Shown here: positions 59,352 to 64,000 of the stretch, piece after piece
Numbering within the stretch: the first letter of the stretch is position 1
Layout of the letters: every line of letters begins with the position of its first letter
Origin: Sphaerimonospora thailandensis
GTDB lineage: Bacteria; Actinomycetota; Actinomycetes; Streptosporangiales; Streptosporangiaceae
Length of the DNA: 64,000 nt
Assembly (NCBI RefSeq): GCF_016863115.1
Contig: NZ_BOOG01000034.1
Span: forward strand, 18,792-82,791
Direction of reading: 5' to 3'
Program-made: the position numbers and the translations under genes
Notes under the pieces: model-generated
Database searches by the model: none
Told to the model about the DNA's origin: nothing
Seen by the model: the letters and a program-made list of their open reading frames with translations, nothing else

Positions 59352-60224
59352 ATGGGCGTCGTGATGACCACCGAGGAGATCGTCGGCTCGCTGGAAAGCG
59401 GCATGACGATCGGGATCGGCGGCTGGGGCTCCAGGCGTAAGCCGATGGCCCTGGTGCGGGCGATCTGCCGCTCGCCGCTGACCGGCCTCACCGTCGTGGC
59501 GTACGGCGGGGCCGACGTGGGCCTGCTGTGCGCGGCGGGCAAGGTCAGCCGGGTGATCGCCCCGTTCGTGACGCTCGACTCGATCGCCCTGGAACCGCAT
59601 TTCCGGGCCGCCAGGCAGAACGGGACGATCGAGTTCACCGAATACGACGAGGGCATGTTCATGTTCGGCCTGCTGGCCGCCGCGCACCGGCTGCCGTTCC
59701 TGCCGACGCGGGCCGGGCTCGGCTCCGACGTCATGCGGGTCAACGCCGACCTGCGCACGATCCGCTCGCCGTACGAGGACGCGGAGGAGTTGGTGGCGGT
59801 GCCCGCGCTGACGCTGGACGCGGCGCTGGTGCACATGGACCGGGCCGACACGCGGGGCAACGGCCAATATCTCGGCAGCGATCCCTACATGGACGACATG
59901 TTCGCCAAGGCGGCCGCCCGCTGCTACCTGAGCTGCGACCGCATGGTGGCGCCGGGCGAGCTCGACGGCCCGCCGCAGACTCTGCTGATCAGCCGCATGC
60001 ACGTCACCGGCGTCGTCGAGACCCCGAACGGCGGCCACTTCACCGACTCCGGCCACTCCACGGACGGCGGCCCGGGCCGCGACGAGGCGTTCCAGCGCCA
60101 CTACGCCACCTCGGCGGCCGACCCGCAGGCGTGGACCGCGTTCACCGACCGGTTCCTGTCCGGCGATGAGGATGCCTACCAGGAGGCCGTACGGCGCTGG
60201 CACGAGGAGGAGACCACACGATGA
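59352..60224 (+). CDS. ipdA: COCHEA-CoA hydrolase subunit IpdA
   Basis: A 290-residue CoA-transferase-like protein. It begins EEIVGSLESGMTIGIGGWGSRRKPMALVRA and continues VVAYGGADVGLLCAAGKVSRVI. IpdA and IpdB form a heterotetramer that opens ring C; unlike true CoA transferases it works as a hydrolase. The stop overlaps the ipdB start. A Gly/Ser/Thr-rich insert (about residues 222-240) is unusual for the family. Confidence 0.93.
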   Translation: MGVVMTTEEIVGSLESGMTIGIGGWGSRRKPMALVRAICRSPLTGLTVVAYGGADVGLLCAAGKVSRVIAPFVTLDSIALEPHFRAARQNGTIEFTEYDEGMFMFGLLAAAHRLPFLPTRAGLGSDVMRVNADLRTIRSPYEDAEELVAVPALTLDAALVHMDRADTRGNGQYLGSDPYMDDMFAKAAARCYLSCDRMVAPGELDGPPQTLLISRMHVTGVVETPNGGHFTDSGHSTDGGPGRDEAFQRHYATSAADPQAWTAFTDRFLSGDEDAYQEAVRRWHEEETTR

Positions 60225-61093
60225 GCACCACGAGCGCGAAGAGCGCCACAAGCTCGACGGACGTGACGCGTGCGGAGATCTGCGTCGTCGCCTGCGCCGA
60301 GGCCTGGCGTGGCGACGGCGAGATGCTGGCCGCGGCGATGGGCACCTGCTCGGTCCTGGGCGCCCGGCTGGCCCGGCTCACCTTCGAGCCCGAACTGCTG
60401 ACCACCGACGGCGGTCCGCTCCTCACCGCCGAGGCGGTGCCGCTCGGCGCCCCCGCCGGCCCCGTGGAGGGCTGGCTGCCGTTCCGCGACCACCTGTGGC
60501 TGGTGCAGAACGGGCGGCGGCACGTCATGATGGGCGCCTCCCAGATCGACCGGTACGGCAACACCAACATCTCGGCGATCGGCGCGTGGTCGCGGCCGAA
60601 GTCGCAGCTGCTGGGCGTGCGCGGCGCACCGGGCAACACGATCTGCAACCCGACCAGCTACTGGATCCCCAAACACTCCACCCGCGTCTTCGTTCCCAAG
60701 GTGGACATGATCAGCGGCGTCGGCTACGACCGGGCGGCCGAGTTGGAGGCCGAGCTGGGCGTGGGGGCCTCCCGGTTCCACGACCTGCGCCGCGTGGTGA
60801 CCGATCTCGGCGTGTTCGACTTCGCCACGCCGGACGGTTCGATGCGGCTGGTCTCGGTGCACCCGGGGGTCGACGTCGAACAGGTCGTGGCCGCCACCGG
60901 CTTCGAGCTCGTGATCGACGGCGAGGTGCCGCAGACCCGGCAGCCGACGGACGAGGAGCTGCGACTGATCCGCGAGGTGCTGGACCCCAGGTCGCTCCGC
61001 GACCGGGAGGTGCGGTCGCTCCGCGACCGGGAAGTGCCGTCGCTCCGCGACCGGGAAGTGCCGTCGCTCCGCGATCGTGAGGTCCGGGCATGA
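60221..61093 (+). CDS. ipdB: COCHEA-CoA hydrolase subunit IpdB
   Basis: A 290-residue partner of IpdA. It contains TRAEICVVACAEAWRGDGEMLAAAMGTCSVLGARLA, MGASQIDRYGNTNISAIGAW, and a later FDFATPDGSMRLVSVHPGVD segment. The last 33 residues are four copies of an 8-residue repeat of type SLRDREVP. The natural end of the protein is probably near residue 255. The stop overlaps the ipdC start. Confidence 0.92.
   Translation: MSTTSAKSATSSTDVTRAEICVVACAEAWRGDGEMLAAAMGTCSVLGARLARLTFEPELLTTDGGPLLTAEAVPLGAPAGPVEGWLPFRDHLWLVQNGRRHVMMGASQIDRYGNTNISAIGAWSRPKSQLLGVRGAPGNTICNPTSYWIPKHSTRVFVPKVDMISGVGYDRAAELEAELGVGASRFHDLRRVVTDLGVFDFATPDGSMRLVSVHPGVDVEQVVAATGFELVIDGEVPQTRQPTDEELRLIREVLDPRSLRDREVRSLRDREVPSLRDREVPSLRDREVRA
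60992..61087 (+). repeat. 24-bp x 4 in-frame repeat at the ipdB 3' end
   Basis: Four 24-base units (60992, 61016, 61040, 61064) encode SLRDREVR or SLRDREVP. The array ends three bases before the ipdC start and six bases before the ipdB stop ends, so it lies just upstream of a coupled start. Confidence 0.92.
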
Positions 61094-62184
61094 CCGACCC
61101 GGTGGGTCGTCAGGCGGGTCAGACGGGCCAGGTGCTGAGCACCCCGCTGACCCGCCTCGTCGGCGTCCGCCACCCGGTCGTGCAGACCGGCATGGGCTGG
61201 GTGGCGGGCCCCCGCCTGGTGTCGGCGGTGGCGAACGCGGGCGGTCTCGGCATCCTGGCCTCGGCCACGATGACCCTCGACCAGCTCGCCGCCGCCATCG
61301 CCGAGGTCCGCTCCCGCACCGAGGCACCCTTCGGGGTTAATCTGCGGGCCGACGCCTCCGACGCCGGCGAGCGCATCGACCTGCTCATCAAGAATCGGGT
61401 GAAGGTCGCCTCGTTCGCCCTGGCCCCACGACAGGAGCTGATCGCCAAGCTGAAGGACGCGGGGATCGTGGTGATCCCCTCCGTCGGCGCCCGCCGACAC
61501 GCGGAGAAGGTCGCCGCGTGGGGCGCCGACGCCGTACTGGTCCAGGGCGGCGAGGGCGGCGGCCACACCGGCGCGGTCGCCACCACGCTGCTGCTGCCGC
61601 AGGTCGTGGACGCCGTCGACATCCCGGTGATCGCCGCGGGCGGCTTCTTCGACGGACGCGGCCTCGCTGCCGCCCTGGCGTACGGCGCGGCCGGCGTCGC
61701 GATGGGCACCCGCTTCCTGCTGACCTCCGACAGCTCCGTCCCCGACGCGGTCAAGCAGGCCTATCTCGGCATGTCCGACACCGTGGTCACCCGGCAGGTG
61801 GACGGCCTGCCGCACCGGGTGCTGCGCACGTCCCTCGTGGACGGGCTGGAGCGGGCCAGCAAGCTGTCCGGACTCGTGCGGGCCGTGCGCAACGCCGCCC
61901 GCTTCAAGAAGATCTCCGGCATGTCATGGCAGGCCATGATCCGCGATGGTCTGGCCATGAAGCACGGCAAGGAGCTGAGCTGGTCGCAGGTCCTGATGGC
62001 GGGCAACACACCGATGCTGCTCAAGGCGGCCATGGTGGACGGCCGTCCGGACCTCGGCGTGATGTCCTCCGGCCAGGTGGTGGCGCTCATCGACGATCTC
62101 CCCTCGGCCGCGGAGTTGATCGACGGCATCGTCACCCAGGCCGCCGCCGTCCTGCGCGCCCTCCCCGCCAACCTGGCGGAGTGA
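61090..62184 (+). CDS. ipdC: Flavin-dependent reductase IpdC
   Basis: A 364-residue nitronate-monooxygenase-like FMN enzyme. It starts TPLTRLVGVRHPVVQTGMGWVAGPRLVSAVANAGGLGI and contains the phosphate-binding QGGEGGGHTGAVATTLLLPQVV and AAGGFFDGRGLAAALAYGAAGVAMGTRFL. IpdC reduces an early ring C/D intermediate in mycobacteria. It is the last gene of the operon and of the steroid cluster in this window. Confidence 0.92.
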   Translation: MTDPVGRQAGQTGQVLSTPLTRLVGVRHPVVQTGMGWVAGPRLVSAVANAGGLGILASATMTLDQLAAAIAEVRSRTEAPFGVNLRADASDAGERIDLLIKNRVKVASFALAPRQELIAKLKDAGIVVIPSVGARRHAEKVAAWGADAVLVQGGEGGGHTGAVATTLLLPQVVDAVDIPVIAAGGFFDGRGLAAALAYGAAGVAMGTRFLLTSDSSVPDAVKQAYLGMSDTVVTRQVDGLPHRVLRTSLVDGLERASKLSGLVRAVRNAARFKKISGMSWQAMIRDGLAMKHGKELSWSQVLMAGNTPMLLKAAMVDGRPDLGVMSSGQVVALIDDLPSAAELIDGIVTQAAAVLRALPANLAE

Positions 62185-62221
62185 GGCAGAGATCGGAGTC
62201 GTGAGCCGGTCCAGGCCGGCT

Positions 62222-62407
62222 TCACTCCGTGTCGATATCGGTGTCGCCGAGGAGTTCGTCCGCGTGCCTCACGCCGATCTCGGCCATGAAGACTCTCTCG
62301 CGTGCCGCGAGCGCGGTCATCCGCGATGCGATGAATCCTTCGTCGTCGCCGTCGTACAGTCGCTGGAAGGCTTCGGGGGCGGCTCTTCTGGAGTGACTCC
62401 TGATCAA
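62222..62407 (-). CDS. Possible small hypothetical protein
   Basis: A 61-residue frame rich in Ala, Arg and Glu (FIASRMTALAARERVFMAEIG). It has no recognised domain and no clear ribosome site. It occupies the gap between ipdC and the transposase relics. It may be a remnant of a longer gene; I would not rely on it. Confidence 0.25.
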   Translation of the reverse strand: MIRSHSRRAAPEAFQRLYDGDDEGFIASRMTALAARERVFMAEIGVRHADELLGDTDIDTE

Positions 62408-62479
62408 GCCGCCAGCGTGAGCTGATCGGCATCGCAGTAGCGGGCGGAGTGGACGCGTTCTTGCTCTTTACACAGGTGG

Positions 62480-62596
62480 AAGGCCCAGTACCTGTCGGGC
62501 ACCGACTACCTGACCGCCAAGACGGACTACCTGGACTATGCCACCGCGCTGGAGTGGGGCTGGCCGATCGCCACGGGGATTATCGAGGGCGCGTCC
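62480..62596 (+). pseudogene. ISKra4-type transposase fragment
   Basis: The frame reads KAQYLSGTDYLTAKTDYLDY, then ALEWGWPIATGIIEGAS. The PIATGxIEGA motif following a YLT.K..YLDY segment is typical of the C-terminal part of ISKra4-family transposases. About 38 codons remain; both ends are lost. Confidence 0.6.
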
Positions 62597-62712
62597 ACGC
62601 CCGGCGATGATCTCGCTGATCTCGACAACGACGCGCTCGGCTCGCTGCGGGAGCTCGTGGTTGCCGGCCCAGCCTCCGACCTGCCGGTTCCCCCGGCACT
62701 ACGGGCCGGCGG

Positions 62713-63070
62713 CTCGGACAGATCATCGACATCGGTGCGGTACACGCGGCGCTGCGGGAGGCCGGGCACAGCGATAAGCGGCGACGGACACTGACCGGCG
62801 AGGTCACCGCGATGACAGTCATGAACCTGTGCCTGTACAGCGGCGAAGGCTACGACGCCGCGGCATCCGCCGCCGAAATCGCAGCGGTGTACGCCGAACG
62901 CTGGCAGGCCGAACTCGCCTACTACCGGCTGAAATGCACCCTTCGCGGCAACGACGTCGTGCTGCGCGGCCAGACCCCGGGCCCTGGCCCGCCAGGAGAT
63001 CTGGGTCTTTCTGATCGTCTACAGCGCGTTATGCGACCTGGCCGCCGGCGTCGCCGCGCTGGAAGCTTAA
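62713..63070 (+). pseudogene. IS4-type transposase with deleted core and frameshift
   Basis: The frame begins near LGQIIDIGAVHAALREAGHS, an IS4 N-terminal domain, and jumps after YSGEGYDAAAS directly to AAEIAAVYAERWQAELAYYRLKCTLRGNDVVLRGQTPG, the C-terminal YxxRWQIE-type region. The DDE core between them is missing. A +1 shift near 62988 then separates it from LARQEIWVFLIVYSALCDLAAG and the stop at 63068-63070. It cannot be active. Confidence 0.7.
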
Positions 63071-63230
63071 GGGCGGCCAGGCGCTCTGTCGGCGGGTCAC
63101 TCCGCACATCGCTGGACCGCGCCAGCGCCGCTGCCGGGCACAACCGCGCCGCTGGCGAGCATGTCCGGGACGGCTGGGCCGGGAGCGGATGTGGCTGAAT
63201 CTGTAACCCCCTGAAATCAGTCAGAGTAGC

Positions 63231-63248
63231 CCGAGTTAGATAACTCGG
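63231..63248. promoter_or_regulatory. Perfect inverted repeat in an AT-rich stretch
   Basis: CCGAGTTA-GA-TAACTCGG is a perfect 8+8 palindrome in the AT-rich 63190-63400 segment that precedes the last gene. It could be an operator or an element end. The 330 bases from 63071 to 63403 hold no gene I can support. Confidence 0.45.
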
Positions 63249-63403
63249 CTATTTTCGGCAACACCGATATTTGCGACACTATTCATTAGTGTCTCATTTT
63301 ACTTCACTATTGAGCCGAGAAGACTGTTGCTTCTCCCCGACTTTTCGTGAGAGAATTCAGACAGGTTTTCGAAATAGCGAGGAGCTGTGGGGAAGGGGGA
63401 CTG

Positions 63404-64000
63404 ATGGAGCCGGCGAAGCCGATGAAGACAGCGGATCTGTTCGATCCGGATCCGCCGCGTTCCCAGTCCCTGCCGCTGCTGGGTCCGCGGTGGTGGGCCG
63501 CGGTGCGGGCCGAGGCGGAGGCGCGTGCCGCCGCCTGTGCCTCGGGCGGCCGTGTCGCGGGCGTTTCGGTGCGTTCTAAGCAGTGGTCTGATTGGCCCGA
63601 CTGGCTTGCCGCCGTTCCTGGTACGCCCTCCGACGACTCTCTCCCGGGCGTCGCACCCTCGGACATCGCATTCCCGGGCCGCGTGAACGCGGGCAGCTTC
63701 GCGGACAACCGCATGGACGCGGATGTGGACGCGGTCACCCATACGGACCACGTGGAGGCTGACGATCGTACGGGTGGGGATGGCCACGTCGATCGTGCGG
63801 GTGCGGATGGCCGCGAGGGTGTGGGCGAGCGCACGGCCGGCCGCGAGGGTGGGCGAATCGGTCCGCCGCGAGTTGGCTGCGGGGATGGCCTCGGCACGAG
63901 TGAGGCAGCCGGAGAGCAGGCTGAGGGGGCTGAGTCTGGGCAGGCTGAGTCGGCGGCGGCTGGGCCGGAAGGGGCTGGGCCGGAAGGGGCTGGGCCGGCT
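63404..64000 (+). CDS. N-terminal part of an unidentified protein, cut by the window end
   Basis: An open frame from the ATG at 63404, with GGAAGGGGG before it, running to the end of the window (199 codons, no stop). It starts MEPAKPMKTADLFDPDPPR and PLLGPRWWAAVRAEAEARAAA, then becomes low in complexity, rich in Gly, Ala, Asp and Glu, and ends in GAGPE repeats. Large actinomycete HNH/DUF222 proteins often have such variable N-terminal regions, but no domain is visible here. Its purine-rich ribosome site and AT-rich upstream region support expression. Confidence 0.55.
   Translation, partial: MEPAKPMKTADLFDPDPPRSQSLPLLGPRWWAAVRAEAEARAAACASGGRVAGVSVRSKQWSDWPDWLAAVPGTPSDDSLPGVAPSDIAFPGRVNAGSFADNRMDADVDAVTHTDHVEADDRTGGDGHVDRAGADGREGVGERTAGREGGRIGPPRVGCGDGLGTSEAAGEQAEGAESGQAESAAAGPEGAGPEGAGPA

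Overview
The window comes from a high-GC actinomycete chromosome. The codon use, dense GTG/ATG starts, SecDF fusion and KstR/Hsa/Ipd gene set fit a filamentous actinobacterium, possibly Streptosporangiales; the placement is an inference and no rRNA or tRNA gene is present to test it. The dominant content is a large steroid catabolism cluster.

Layout. 1-2.5 kb: a SnoaL-like protein, an LLM flavin oxidoreductase and a divergent IclR-family regulator. 2.5-11 kb: ring A/B degradation, with hsaB divergent from the operon hsaD-kstD-kshB-hsaE-hsaG-hsaF-hsaA-like. 11-15.3 kb: an inserted housekeeping-type block (secDF, a small secreted protein, a membrane protein, two DksA/TraR zinc-finger proteins). 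15.5-18 kb: hsaC and a 3-ketosteroid 4-dehydrogenase-like flavoprotein. 18-18.8 kb: debris of a toxin-antitoxin module and an IS605-type element. 18.9-25 kb: SDR - CxxC protein - kshA, divergent from hsaA, then a KstR-like TetR regulator, a DUF305 lipoprotein and a 3-alpha-HSD-like SDR. 25-32.7 kb: an Hsd4A-like SDR divergent from fadD19-like, fadA5-like, fused fadE34-like, MaoC hydratase and thioesterase (side-chain beta-oxidation). 32.8-37 kb: unrelated genes and relics (GNAT, orphan Phd/YefM antitoxin, truncated AAA ATPase, DUF4276 tail, helicase-associated protein). 37-46.4 kb: acyl-CoA ligase, formylglycine-generating enzyme, SDR, and a complete branched-chain-amino-acid-type ABC transporter with a small membrane protein. 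46.5-55 kb: Old Yellow Enzyme family reductase, FadD17-like ligase, and the chsE2-chsH2-chsE1-chsH1-ltp2 set that removes the last three side-chain carbons. 55-62.2 kb: SDR, fadD3, SDR and echA20-ipdA-ipdB-ipdC for rings C/D. 62.2-63.1 kb: transposase relics. 63.4 kb to the end: the start of an unidentified protein.

Together the genes describe import of a steroid acid, CoA activation, side-chain beta-oxidation and retro-aldol cleavage, 1,2-dehydrogenation and 9-alpha-hydroxylation, ring A hydroxylation, meta-cleavage and hydrolysis, the HsaE-F-G lower pathway to pyruvate and propionyl-CoA, and HIP-CoA ring C/D opening. No mce4 locus, CYP125 or cholesterol oxidase is visible. A 3-alpha-HSD-like SDR, a BaiCD-like reductase and a 4-ene dehydrogenase are present, so bile acids or 5-alpha/3-alpha-hydroxy steroids are plausible substrates.

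The two most notable non-coding observations follow. First, a recurrent 16-bp imperfect palindrome (approximate consensus TCCCGsTsAsCGGGAT) lies in most of the steroid promoter regions and near the IclR gene, suggesting an IclR-type regulon overlaid on a KstR-like one. Second, short tandem duplications start at or next to stop codons at the 3' ends of many genes; several have unit lengths that are not multiples of three, so they place stop codons in all three frames.
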